NCBI GenBank assembly: GCA_026400155.1
Contig: JAPLPO010000110.1
Coordinates: forward strand, 1 to 42,000
Reading direction: 5' to 3'
From: Burkholderiales bacterium
GTDB taxonomy: Bacteria; Pseudomonadota; Gammaproteobacteria; Burkholderiales; Burkholderiaceae_C
DNA length: 42,000 bases
Part shown: one piece after another, positions 1 to 9,094 of the stretch
Layout: every line of letters starts with the position of its first letter
Numbering within the stretch: the first letter of the stretch is position 1
Notes under the pieces: model-generated
The model's database searches: none
The model's input: only the letters and a program-made list of their open reading frames with translations
What the model was told of the DNA's origin: nothing
Translations under genes and position numbers: made by a program

Positions 1-191
1 TCTTTAAGACGCTGCCATTATCTGGAAGTCCAAAAGAAAGGATGTCAGTAGGGTAATTGATGAAGACCCAAAGCGCGAAATGGGAATCGACCAGGTATTG
101 GTGTAAACCCTAATCCTATAGCCAGTTTTAATGAAGGCCATTGAATATCTCAATTAGACGTTGGCATGGCTGACCTATAAAGTTCAGAAGT

Positions 192-211
192 CTTTGACAA
201 ATCGGTCAAAG
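192..211. promoter_or_regulatory. Perfect inverted repeat CTTTGAC-aaatcg-GTCAAAG upstream of rubrerythrin; candidate operator/promoter
   Basis: 7-bp perfect arms, 6-nt spacer, 29 nt upstream of the ATG at 241; contains TTGACA (-35-like). Confidence 0.5.
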
Positions 212-240
212 CATTTGTTTCAAATTTAAGGAGATGAACC

Positions 241-663
241 ATGGCAGCACTCAAAGGCTCGCGCACGGAACAATGCCTGAAAGATGCCTTCGCAGGCGAA
301 TCCCAGGCCAACCGTCGTTATTTGTATTTCGCAAACAAAGCTGACGTTGAAGGACAAAATGATGTCGCAGCGCTTTTCCGTTCAACCGCCGAAGGCGAGA
401 CCGGTCACGCACACGGCCACTTAGAGTTCCTCGAGCAGTCTGGTGACCCAGCCACCGGCATGCCCATTGGCTCTACACGTCAAAACCTGGCATCTGCAGT
501 TGCTGGCGAAACCCACGAGTACACCGACATGTACCCTGGCATGGCCAAAACAGCTCGCGATGAAGGCTTCGATGAAGTTGCAGACTGGTTTGAGACACTT
601 GCCAAGGCAGAGCGTTCTCATGCCAACCGCTATCAAAAAGCTTTGACCGAATTGGTCGATTGA
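241..663 (+). CDS. Rubrerythrin family protein
   Basis: 140 aa ferritin-like diiron pattern ([48 protein letters not shown]); RBS aaggag upstream. Confidence 0.93.
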   Translation: MAALKGSRTEQCLKDAFAGESQANRRYLYFANKADVEGQNDVAALFRSTAEGETGHAHGHLEFLEQSGDPATGMPIGSTRQNLASAVAGETHEYTDMYPGMAKTARDEGFDEVADWFETLAKAERSHANRYQKALTELVD

Positions 664-677
664 TTTGATGTGCTGAG

Positions 678-701
678 TTACTGCACCCTTGGGTGCAGTA
701 A
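678..701. other. Perfect intercistronic hairpin TTACTGCACCC-tt-GGGTGCAGTAA
   Basis: 11-bp perfect arms; not followed by a T-run. Confidence 0.7.
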
Positions 702-738
702 TTTCACAAATAGCTTGATTCAGGCTTTTTGTGAAATT
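700..738. other. Second intercistronic inverted repeat AATTTCACAAA ... TTTGTGAAATT
   Basis: 11-bp perfect arms at 700-710 and 728-738, 17-nt spacer. Confidence 0.65.
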
Positions 739-760
739 AACAATTGAATGAGGAAGCAGC

Positions 761-2110
761 ATGGCCAAAGAAGGCAATCTAGAAGCCCCCACACGCCATC
801 CCCTAGATTGGCAAGGTGCAGATTTTTATAGCGAAGAATCTTGCTTCAATGAACTAGAAAGAATTTTTGACATCTGTCACGGCTGCCGTCGCTGTGTCAG
901 CTTGTGCGGCTCTTTCCCAACCTTGTTCGACCTCGTCGATGAGAGCTCGACCATGGAAGTCGACGGCGTCGACAAAAAGGATTACTGGAAAGTAGTCGAC
1001 CAGTGCTTCATGTGCGACCTTTGCTACATGACCAAGTGCCCCTACACACCGCCTCATGAGTGGAACCTCGATTTTCCTCACACCATGCTGCGTGCCAAGG
1101 CCATCAAGTTTAAAAAAGGTGATGTTGGTACGGCAGAGAAATTGCTCGCCTCCACAGATGTGCACGGCTCCTTGGCTGGCATTCCCATTGTGGTTCAAGC
1201 CGTCAATGCCATTAACAACAACAAAACCGCGCGCGGCGTCATGGAATCGACCTTGGGGGTAGACCAAAATGCTTGGCTGCCATCTTTGGCAACTCGCAAA
1301 TTTCGTTCAAGCGCCGAAGAGTCAAGCAGCGTGAAAGTGGTGGATGGCGAAAAAACACCAGGCAAAGTGGCCATCTATTCAACCTGCTACATCAACTACA
1401 ACGAGCCAGGCCTTGGCCATGACCTTCTCAAAATTCTGGATCACAACGACATCCCCTATGTCTTGGTTGAAAAAGAAAAATGCTGCGGCATGCCCAAGCT
1501 CGAACTAGGGGACCTAGACTCCGTCAAAGAATCGAAAGAAGCCAACATCCCTGTTTTGGCCAAGTACGCCAAAGACGGCTTTGCCATCATGGCGGCTGTA
1601 CCCAGTTGCTCGCTGATGTTCAAACAGGAAATCCCGCTCATGTTCCCCGATTGTGCAGACACCCAATTGGTGAAAGACAGCATGTGGGATCCCTTTGAAT
1701 ATTTCATGGCACGCAAACGTGACGGTTTGCTCAAAACCGAATTTCCTCAAGCGTTGGGCAACGTAAGCTATCAAATTCCATGTCACGGTCGCGTTCAAAA
1801 TATTGGCCGCAAAACCGAAGAAATGCTGAAAATGATTCCTGATACAGAAATCAACACGATTGAAAGATGCTCAGGCCACGCCGGAACTTATGGCGTTAAG
1901 AAAGCGTCACACGAAACTGCCATGAAAATTGGCAAGCCCGTTTTCAAGGCTATGGCCACCATGAAAGATGGCAGCAAGCCCGACTTCATCAGCTCAGATT
2001 GTCCATTGGGTGGCCATCACATTGCACAAGGTTTTGAGGTCAACAACCTGGGTGCGCCCGAACTCAATCACCCTCTCACGCTGGTGCGCAAAGCATACGG
2101 TTTGAAATAA
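761..2110 (+). CDS. (Fe-S)-binding oxidoreductase, GlpC/HdrB-like (CCG domain)
   Basis: CHGCRRCVSLC and CFMCDLCYMTKCP ferredoxin-type clusters; CCG-type motif EKCCGMPKLELGD; RBS gaggaag. Confidence 0.88.
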   Translation: MAKEGNLEAPTRHPLDWQGADFYSEESCFNELERIFDICHGCRRCVSLCGSFPTLFDLVDESSTMEVDGVDKKDYWKVVDQCFMCDLCYMTKCPYTPPHEWNLDFPHTMLRAKAIKFKKGDVGTAEKLLASTDVHGSLAGIPIVVQAVNAINNNKTARGVMESTLGVDQNAWLPSLATRKFRSSAEESSSVKVVDGEKTPGKVAIYSTCYINYNEPGLGHDLLKILDHNDIPYVLVEKEKCCGMPKLELGDLDSVKESKEANIPVLAKYAKDGFAIMAAVPSCSLMFKQEIPLMFPDCADTQLVKDSMWDPFEYFMARKRDGLLKTEFPQALGNVSYQIPCHGRVQNIGRKTEEMLKMIPDTEINTIERCSGHAGTYGVKKASHETAMKIGKPVFKAMATMKDGSKPDFISSDCPLGGHHIAQGFEVNNLGAPELNHPLTLVRKAYGLK

Positions 2111-2121
2111 AAGGAACAATC

Positions 2122-2712
2122 ATGCAATTGACTGGAAACATCACCGCTGAAAATTTGATGACGCTGGAAGCCTATACCAAGTGGCGCAAAGCCAACAAGG
2201 CCGACGTCATTGCGCATCGCAAACTGAGAAACGTGCGTTTAGGCGAACATTTGTCATTGCACTTTGAAAGCGAAATCACCATTCGCTATCAAATTCAAGA
2301 GATGTTGCGCATTGAAAAGGTCTTCGAAGAAGAAGGCATTCAAGACGAAATAGAGGCCTATGCGCCCTTGGTGCCCGATGGCACCAACTGGAAAGCCACC
2401 ATGATGCTCGAGTACACCGACATCAACGAAAGAAAACGTGAGCTCGCCAGACTCATTGGCATTGAAGACCGCATGTTCATCGAAATCGAAGGTCATCCAC
2501 GCGTGTATGCCATTGCCGATGAAGACCTCGACCGTGAAAATGATGAAAAAACTTCAGCGGTTCACTTTGTGCGTTTTGAGTTTTCTCCCGCCATGTGCCA
2601 AGCTTTGAAGGCTGGCGCGGCTGCAAAAATGGGTTGCGATCATACCAACTACCCTGCACACATTGAAATTCCTGCAGACACTCTGGCCAGCCTTGCGGGT
2701 GACATTCGCTGA
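2122..2712 (+). CDS. DUF3501 family protein
   Basis: Characteristic LGEHLSLHFESEITIRYQIQEMLRIEKVFEEEGI...PDGTNWKATMMLEY; located directly after the Fe-S protein, as in the conserved rubrerythrin/Fe-S/DUF3501 arrangement. Confidence 0.88.
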   Translation: MQLTGNITAENLMTLEAYTKWRKANKADVIAHRKLRNVRLGEHLSLHFESEITIRYQIQEMLRIEKVFEEEGIQDEIEAYAPLVPDGTNWKATMMLEYTDINERKRELARLIGIEDRMFIEIEGHPRVYAIADEDLDRENDEKTSAVHFVRFEFSPAMCQALKAGAAAKMGCDHTNYPAHIEIPADTLASLAGDIR

Positions 2713-2751
2713 GTCAAACTTAATTTGAAGCTTCTGTTTCATGCAAAGATT

Positions 2752-2775
2752 AAAGGGGCCAACGGCCCCTTTTTT
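2752..2775 (+). terminator. Rho-independent terminator
   Basis: aaaGGGGCCaacGGCCCCtttttt. Confidence 0.9.
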
Positions 2776-2884
2776 CAATGGCCCGCCAAATCTCCATTGG
2801 ATGACTCAATTTAAGTAATTACCCCATTCATGGCGCTGGTCAATGTAGTTAGCATGAACTGTTTGAATTCTAGAAATGGTTTGA

Positions 2885-3658
2885 ATGTCACACCGCTTGT
2901 ATTCAGCTTTTAAGTTTGCAATACCTTTGCTCGTGTTGTTGCTGATCTGGGAATTTTGCGTTCAGTTTTTTCAAGTGAATGCGCGCGTTTTTCCAAGCAT
3001 CGAATCCGTTTACAAAGCTGGCCTCGAAGCCGTCAACGATGGCAGTATCTTTAACCACGTGGTGGCAAGCTTAGGTCGTGTGGCCGTTGGCACTTTACTG
3101 GCAGTTCTCGTTAGCATTCCACTGGGTGTGGCCATGGGCTTGAATCCCATCGTTTCAGATTTTCTATCGCCACTGTTCAGATTTTTTTCCGTCTTAGCGG
3201 GTATTGCTTGGATTCCCATCGCCACGCTGTGGTTTGGTTATGGGTTTGGCGCCATCACGTTTGTGATTTTCAATGCTGTGTTCTTTGTGGTCACCTACAA
3301 CACACTGCTGGGTGTTGCCAGCATTCCCATGCCCCTGAGAAATGCAGCGGCTTCTTTGGGCGCCAATGGCTGGACTTTACTCACACAAGTTATTTTGCCC
3401 GGCGCATTACCCAACATCGTGACGGGCATCCGAACAGGACTTGGTTTTGCCTGGCGGGGCTTGATTGCCGCAGAAATGATAGCGACCAACGTAGGGCTTG
3501 GGTACATGCTGTTTTTGGCCCGCGATTTTTACAAAACAGAAGTCATTGTTCTGGGCATGATCATCATCGGACTGATCTGGCTGGCCATTGATCGACTCAT
3601 TCTGGCGCCTGTTGAGCGCGCCACCATTGAGCGCTGGGGCATGGTGAGGCGAGCATGA
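2885..3658 (+). CDS. ABC transporter permease (SsuC/TauC-like)
   Basis: 257 aa, multiple TM segments, EAA-type loop (LRNAAASLGANGWTLLTQVILPGALPNIVTGIRTGLGFAWRGLIAAEM). Confidence 0.92.
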   Translation: MSHRLYSAFKFAIPLLVLLLIWEFCVQFFQVNARVFPSIESVYKAGLEAVNDGSIFNHVVASLGRVAVGTLLAVLVSIPLGVAMGLNPIVSDFLSPLFRFFSVLAGIAWIPIATLWFGYGFGAITFVIFNAVFFVVTYNTLLGVASIPMPLRNAAASLGANGWTLLTQVILPGALPNIVTGIRTGLGFAWRGLIAAEMIATNVGLGYMLFLARDFYKTEVIVLGMIIIGLIWLAIDRLILAPVERATIERWGMVRRA

Positions 3659-4461
3659 TGATTCTGTTAAAAGCGTGGTCTATTTACCTGCGGATTGCAG
3701 CTAAATTTCCCATTGTTCAAACCATTCTGCCTTTTATTCCACTGGTCATTGCGTGGGCCCTGGTCACCGAATATGAGGTGTTCCCACGTGCGTTTCTGCC
3801 TGGCCCCATCGATGTCATCAATGCCTTTGGCACCCTCACCTACAAAGGCGTTTTAACCCAATACTTAGAAGACAGTGTGGTGCGTTTGGCCGTCGGTGCC
3901 TCCGTCGGGGTTGCCATTGGCATTCCCTTAGGCCTTTTAATTGGCTTGAGTGATCGCGTGAGAGAAGCGGTATGGCCCATTTTGTTGTTCTTTCAAGCCA
4001 TCGGCGACATTGCTTGGCTTCCTATTCTGTTGGTATGGTTTGGATTTAGCTTAACCACCATGACTTTGATCATTGTTTACACCGTTCTCTTTCCAATAGT
4101 TTTGAACACATCCCTTGGCGTTCGATCTGTCTCAACAGATCTTCATCGCGCAGCGCTGAGTCTCGGCGCTTCCAAACTCAGGGTGGTGTGGGAAGTTGTG
4201 TTGCCAGGGGCTCTGCCCAACATCATGACGGGCCTGCGAAATGGCTTGGGTTACGGATGGCGTGCTTTGATCGCGACTGAAATTATTGTGGGCACCAGTG
4301 GCATTGGATTCATGATGTTTGATGCCCGACGCGCCGGTTCGGTGGTGGAAATTCTGCTTGGCATGGTTGTATTGGGCACACTTTGGTATGTGGTCGACAG
4401 CTGGGTTCTTGCGCCAATTGAGCGCGCAACAGGAAAAAGATGGGGTCTGGTTACTCAATGA
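3655..4461 (+). CDS. ABC transporter permease (SsuC/TauC-like)
   Basis: EAA loop LHRAALSLGASKLRVVWEVVLPGALPNIMTGLRNGLGYGWRALIATE; ATGA overlap with upstream gene. Confidence 0.92.
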   Translation: MMILLKAWSIYLRIAAKFPIVQTILPFIPLVIAWALVTEYEVFPRAFLPGPIDVINAFGTLTYKGVLTQYLEDSVVRLAVGASVGVAIGIPLGLLIGLSDRVREAVWPILLFFQAIGDIAWLPILLVWFGFSLTTMTLIIVYTVLFPIVLNTSLGVRSVSTDLHRAALSLGASKLRVVWEVVLPGALPNIMTGLRNGLGYGWRALIATEIIVGTSGIGFMMFDARRAGSVVEILLGMVVLGTLWYVVDSWVLAPIERATGKRWGLVTQ

Positions 4462-5216
4462 AAAATTTGACAATTCAAAACGTTTCCAAAACGTATTTTG
4501 ATCCTTATGCCGGTGCCAACGTCACAGCCGTGCACGACATTTCCTTGAAAGTCAATCAAGGCGAATTTATTTCGATCGTGGGGCCATCGGGCTGCGGCAA
4601 AACGACCTTGCTCAACATGGTTGCAGGTTTTCTGCCAATTTCTGGCGGATCTATCACCATTGACGACAAGCCCATCAAAGGGCCCGGCGCAGACCGAGGT
4701 GTCGTGTTCCAAACCTTTGCCTTGTTCCCTTGGAAAACAGTTGGCGAAAACGTCGGCTTTGGTCCACGCATGCGAGGTCTTCCTAAAAAAGAATGCGATC
4801 AAATTGCGCTTGAGTTTTTATCGCTTGTGGGTTTAGAACATGTGGCGCAAAAATATCCCAACGAATTGTCGGGTGGCATGCAGCAACGTGTTGGTGTGGT
4901 GCGCGCCTTGGCAAACAATCCAGACGTGCTTTTGATGGACGAGCCCTTTGCCAGTGTGGACGCGCAAACACGCATGACGCTACAAGAGGAACTGACCAAA
5001 ATTTGGCAAGCCAGGCGGCCAACCATCCTCTTCATCACACACGATGTTCCTGAGTCAGTTTTTTTGGCAGATCGCGTTGTGGTGCTTAGCAAAGGGCGCG
5101 TCCTCGAAGACATGCCCATTCAATTGCAGCGTCCTCGTGTCTGGGAGCACTTGATCGAAGACGACACATTCAAGGGCTTTAGCTCTCAAGTGCTTAGCAA
5201 GGTGCGTTCAGCATGA
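4458..5216 (+). CDS. ABC transporter ATP-binding protein (SsuB/TauB-like)
   Basis: Walker A GPSGCGKTT, signature LSGGMQQRVGVVRAL, Walker B VLLMDEPF; start taken at the ATGA overlap (4458) instead of the longer ORF start at 4440. Confidence 0.93.
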   Translation: MKNLTIQNVSKTYFDPYAGANVTAVHDISLKVNQGEFISIVGPSGCGKTTLLNMVAGFLPISGGSITIDDKPIKGPGADRGVVFQTFALFPWKTVGENVGFGPRMRGLPKKECDQIALEFLSLVGLEHVAQKYPNELSGGMQQRVGVVRALANNPDVLLMDEPFASVDAQTRMTLQEELTKIWQARRPTILFITHDVPESVFLADRVVVLSKGRVLEDMPIQLQRPRVWEHLIEDDTFKGFSSQVLSKVRSA

Positions 5217-5542
5217 AGCTTTGGCATTCAATTTGGCAGTCACGTCGAGGAAAGATTGTCATTGTCAGCTTGTCTTTGTTTGCTGTCTGGCAAATCTATT
5301 TGGAGTTTGCAGCACCAGGCAAAGTGGATGCAAGCCTTCGTGAAGGCAAAAACAAAGTGAATGTGCAAGTTGTTTTGCCTTTTACGCCAGATCGCTTTCA
5401 TGTCATGGCCATGCAGCAGTTTGGCCGAGTCTCGGGTACGGAAGATACTTCAATTGAAGTTCGTGGGGTGAAGCGGGATGATTTATCAAGCCTTGCGCGC
5501 CCTTTTTGGGTAAAGCGGATAGAACCACTAAAAGGAGACTGA
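5213..5542 (+). CDS. Small single-TM protein of unknown function embedded in ABC transporter operon
   Basis: ATGA overlap with the ATPase gene; N-terminal hydrophobic helix KIVIVSLSLFAVWQIYLEFA; SBP gene starts 3 nt after its stop. Confidence 0.75.
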   Translation: MKLWHSIWQSRRGKIVIVSLSLFAVWQIYLEFAAPGKVDASLREGKNKVNVQVVLPFTPDRFHVMAMQQFGRVSGTEDTSIEVRGVKRDDLSSLARPFWVKRIEPLKGD

Positions 5543-5544
5543 GA

Positions 5545-6600
5545 ATGTTACTTAGGAAATTTTTGCTGTGTCTTTGCTTGTTAGCACCAGGGCTAACGAT
5601 CGGACAAAATCTCGTCAAGATGAAGGCGGGTATGGTCGCTGGCATCGATCAAATTGGACTGCCCATTGCGCTAGAGCGTGGATTTTTTGAAAAGTGGGGC
5701 CTGGATGTCACCATCTCTCGCCCCTACGCAACAGGTGTCGATGCGCTCAACTCATTGCAAGCTGGTGAGAACGATGTTTTGCAAGTTGGCGTTCCCATGA
5801 TTGGTGCTGTGCTGCGCGGCATGGATTTGGTTGCTCTAGGCAATTACAGCGGCAGCGCCCATAAATTAGGCGGTGATGCCACCATCTCCTTGATTGCGGG
5901 TTCAGCGTCTGGCATCGTCAAGGGCGATCTGAAAACACTCAAGGGCAAAAAGATTGCGGCTTCATTTGGCACGATCAATCACCTTTATGTTTTGGGTCTG
6001 CTCGAAAAAGCAGGTTTAACGCCAGCTGACGTCACACTTGTCAATACACCTCCACCCGATATGACTGTAGCCTTGCTTGCTAAAGGCATTGATGCCTTCG
6101 CATGCTGGGATCCTGTGCCCATCATTGCGTTGAAAGATGTGCCTGGTGCTTTTGAAGTCATTCGCGGCGGCGATGTCATTTCTTATGTCGGTTTCAACGT
6201 CGCTCTAAGGCCCTGGGTTGAAAAGAACGGTGCCACCATTGAAAAGTTTTTAGCGGCTGTTTCAGAAGCCGATCAATGGATGCGGGCCAACCCCAAAGCT
6301 GCAGCTCAAGTTGCAACTCGCTGGATTCCTGGTCTGAAACAAGATGTGGCAGAGGCCGCCATGCAATTCAACATTCAGCAAGCGGATCGCCGGTTGTCCA
6401 TCAACAACTACAAGGCATTATGGGCTGCTCAAGATCGTTTGAATCGCCTGGGCATCCTCAAAACAACTTTCGATGTGAACAAGCACATTGAGCCAAAGCA
6501 CATGCTCAAGGTCATGAAAGACAATCCCAAGCTGTTTTCTGATTTGCCAGCCATCCCTGCCAATGTGATGATTGCGCCAGGTTATGTCTTCAAACCCTAA
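5545..6600 (+). CDS. ABC transporter substrate-binding protein (SsuA/NrtA/NMT1-like)
   Basis: Signal peptide MLLRKFLLCLCLLAPGLTIG; GLPIALERGFFEKWGLDVTIS; RBS aaggaga. Confidence 0.9.
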   Translation: MLLRKFLLCLCLLAPGLTIGQNLVKMKAGMVAGIDQIGLPIALERGFFEKWGLDVTISRPYATGVDALNSLQAGENDVLQVGVPMIGAVLRGMDLVALGNYSGSAHKLGGDATISLIAGSASGIVKGDLKTLKGKKIAASFGTINHLYVLGLLEKAGLTPADVTLVNTPPPDMTVALLAKGIDAFACWDPVPIIALKDVPGAFEVIRGGDVISYVGFNVALRPWVEKNGATIEKFLAAVSEADQWMRANPKAAAQVATRWIPGLKQDVAEAAMQFNIQQADRRLSINNYKALWAAQDRLNRLGILKTTFDVNKHIEPKHMLKVMKDNPKLFSDLPAIPANVMIAPGYVFKP

Positions 6601-6612
6601 AGTTTGAAATCC

Positions 6613-6641
6613 AAAAAATGGGGCTTAAGGCCCCATTTTTT
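6613..6641. terminator. Bidirectional intrinsic terminator between convergent genes
   Basis: aaaaaaTGGGGCcttaaGGCCCCAtttttt-type stem (aaaaaatggggcttaaggccccatttttt). Confidence 0.9.
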
Positions 6642-7134
6642 ATCGGATGAATTGATCGATGTAGTCAGCGCCTAAGCCCACCGCTGCGTAATGTTTTCGA
6701 CACATCTCAATTTTGGTGAAAACATCTTCATAGCCTGTGGTCTGTCCTTTGTCGTCAAGGTAAATCATGGCGCCATGAATATTGAACTGGGTGATCATTT
6801 CTGGCTCTCCCACCACTTCGTCAACTACCAGCGTGTGAATTTCACCAGGCGGCTCATAGACAAACGATCCGGCCTTGGCTACCCAGTCGTGTTCTAAATA
6901 ACGCCATGCGCCTTTGATGACATAGCCTGTTACCCAAGAGGGGTGAATATGGCGCGACAAAACGCCCGACTTGCGGACGCGCAACAAGTTGCACCAGCTG
7001 CCCGTGACCGTGTTCATGAGCAAGGGCCTGAACCAAACATCTGGCGCTTGGGGCACCCAAACGCGCTCGTCTTCTGGGATGGCAGTTACGGCAATTTCAG
7101 CTCTGATGCCTGGATGTTGGGTAATGGGCGTCAT
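6640..7134 (-). CDS. Cupin protein, 2,4'-dihydroxyacetophenone dioxygenase-like
   Basis: GVLSRHIHPSWVTGYVIKGAWRYLEHDWVAKAGSFVYEPPGEIHTLVV cupin metal-binding pattern. Confidence 0.8.
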   Translation of the reverse strand: MTPITQHPGIRAEIAVTAIPEDERVWVPQAPDVWFRPLLMNTVTGSWCNLLRVRKSGVLSRHIHPSWVTGYVIKGAWRYLEHDWVAKAGSFVYEPPGEIHTLVVDEVVGEPEMITQFNIHGAMIYLDDKGQTTGYEDVFTKIEMCRKHYAAVGLGADYIDQFIR

Positions 7135-7152
7135 GGTCCAAATCTTTCATGT

Positions 7153-7875
7153 TTAGGAAATTAAATAACCGCCATCAACAGGCAACACAACACCTGTGAC
7201 AAATTGGGCTTGCGGGCTTGCCAAAAACAACACAGGCCCAGCGACATCGGCGGGCGTGCCCCAGCGCTTCATGGGCGTTCGCGCCAAGATGGGCGCGGCG
7301 CGCAGAGGGTCGTCTTGCAAGGCTTGCGTGAGTGGCGTGGCAATCCATCCGGGAGCCACTGCGTTGACTCGAATACCGTCGTCTGCATACGCAATGGCCA
7401 AGGACTTGGTCAGTTGGGCAACGCCGCCTTTGCTGGCGCTGTAACCTGGCACCAAGCCGCCACCGAAAAAACTGAGCATGGATGCCGTATTGACAATACA
7501 ACCTTTGCGGGCTTTAAGGCCTTCGCGAGCAGCAGCACAAACACGCATGGTGCCATTGAGGTTGATATCGACTGTGCGAGCAAAAGCCTCTGGCTCTAAT
7601 TCAAGGGCGCGCTGAATCACCCCTGCACAGTTGACCACCACATCTAGCTCTGACAAAGCGCTCACCATCATATGAACAGCTGAAAGATCGCGAACATCAA
7701 GAACCCGAAAATCAATACCGGAATTGGCGGATTTTTGGCGAGCAGTTTCAACTTCCAAAAGAGTGGCACCTGTGGCAACAACTTCTGCACCATCAGCGTA
7801 AAAGGCTTTTGCAATGGCTTCACCGATACCGCTTGTGGCACCCGTGATAAAGACTTTACGGACCATGTTGTTCAT
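7153..7875 (-). CDS. SDR family oxidoreductase
   Basis: TGATSGIGEAIA Rossmann motif, NCAGV, YSASK catalytic motif. Confidence 0.93.
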   Translation of the reverse strand: MNNMVRKVFITGATSGIGEAIAKAFYADGAEVVATGATLLEVETARQKSANSGIDFRVLDVRDLSAVHMMVSALSELDVVVNCAGVIQRALELEPEAFARTVDINLNGTMRVCAAAREGLKARKGCIVNTASMLSFFGGGLVPGYSASKGGVAQLTKSLAIAYADDGIRVNAVAPGWIATPLTQALQDDPLRAAPILARTPMKRWGTPADVAGPVLFLASPQAQFVTGVVLPVDGGYLIS

Positions 7876-7924
7876 TCCTTCCAGATTTTTTGAATGATGA
7901 CTCGATTATCGCAAAGGCACATTG

Positions 7925-8848
7925 TTAAGAGGCACCATGAAGGCCTTTCAAATTAACGCGTGTTCTGGCCACCGCACTGACGCCCTGCTCGTTGAGCATC
8001 CACTGAACCGGTTGCGAAGCGACTTGCAAGGCTAACTTGCGAACTTGAATGAGCAAACATCCATCCGATTTTTTTTGTAGTTTTTGCAAGAGCCAATCTG
8101 GAATGATGTCAAAGGAAGCTCTCAAAATCAAATCAAAAAATGGTTTTTCTGTGAACTCAACAGAATAAGACTCAATCGATTGAAGGGTTTCACGCGTTCG
8201 ATTATCAAAAATCAATTCAAACTCATATTGCTTCATTGCACTCTTAGCATCGTTGAAAGTGACAGGTAGATTTGTTGCACCCAACATTTCACCCACTTTG
8301 TTCATCTCAACGATGTAGCGGTCGCAGTCTGCGCTAGACAATGGACGCAAGCTGAGGTGTTGATAGGCTGTTAAAAAGGAGATGGTTTCCACCAAATGAA
8401 CCCATCGAATGAGATGCGGTTCGTTGGCACAGTATGCCTGCCCATTGAGATCAATGCCTCGGATTTTGGCGTGAATGGCATTGACACGCTGAATATGTTG
8501 ATTGGCAAGATCGACGCCGCCATAGGTTGTCGCTGCAACAAACATGGCCGTGCGACCCAGCCTGGCCTTAAGTTGATGCCTGAAGTTTGAATGATCCCAG
8601 ACAGCCGCCAAGGCCCTTGGGTGAAGGGCCTGAATCATCAAAGAAGACAGGCCTCCCACCATCATGGCGGAGAAATTGGCGTGGACCTTCCAAACAACCG
8701 ACTGTGGGCCAAAGAGTCCAGGATCGCCAAGGGGTAACTTGAATTCTTCTAATGAAGAAGAGGCACCCGTCATGTTTTGAAGCCCTTTTCCAATGGCGTC
8801 AAATAACAAAGGCTTGAAGGTTTGTTGGAAATTTGAAATCACGAACAA
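7925..8848 (-). CDS. Oxygenase MpaB family protein (DUF2236)
   Basis: GPQSVVWKVHANFSAMMVGGLSSLMIQALHPRALAAVWDHSNFR...RWVHLVETISFL. Confidence 0.85.
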   Translation of the reverse strand: MFVISNFQQTFKPLLFDAIGKGLQNMTGASSSLEEFKLPLGDPGLFGPQSVVWKVHANFSAMMVGGLSSLMIQALHPRALAAVWDHSNFRHQLKARLGRTAMFVAATTYGGVDLANQHIQRVNAIHAKIRGIDLNGQAYCANEPHLIRWVHLVETISFLTAYQHLSLRPLSSADCDRYIVEMNKVGEMLGATNLPVTFNDAKSAMKQYEFELIFDNRTRETLQSIESYSVEFTEKPFFDLILRASFDIIPDWLLQKLQKKSDGCLLIQVRKLALQVASQPVQWMLNEQGVSAVARTRVNLKGLHGAS

Positions 8849-8962
8849 AATCCAGCTGGGCGATGAGTGGCAAAAGTGATGATGAGCCCCATAAAGTCAA
8901 GGTTTTTGGCTTAATGGAAATTTGAAAAAATATTCAACAGTACATTCTAATTTGATGCACGC

Positions 8963-8979
8963 CATCTTGCACCAAGATG
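8963..8979. promoter_or_regulatory. Inverted repeat CATCTTG-cac-CAAGATG in divergent intergenic region
   Basis: 7-bp perfect arms between mpaB-like (-) and tctC (+). Confidence 0.4.
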
Positions 8980-9094
8980 CAAAACATTGCTGAACCAAGT
9001 CAGCAGGTGCTAAACCGTTTGACGCATGTCGGAAAAAACTGATTTGCGCATCTGTGATACGATAAATTTAACTTCTTATCCAAGGTGAATTTCA

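Noticed and set aside
443-646. Overlapping ORF inside rubrerythrin (+)
   Set aside because: Alternate frame of a well-supported CDS; composition non-protein-like.
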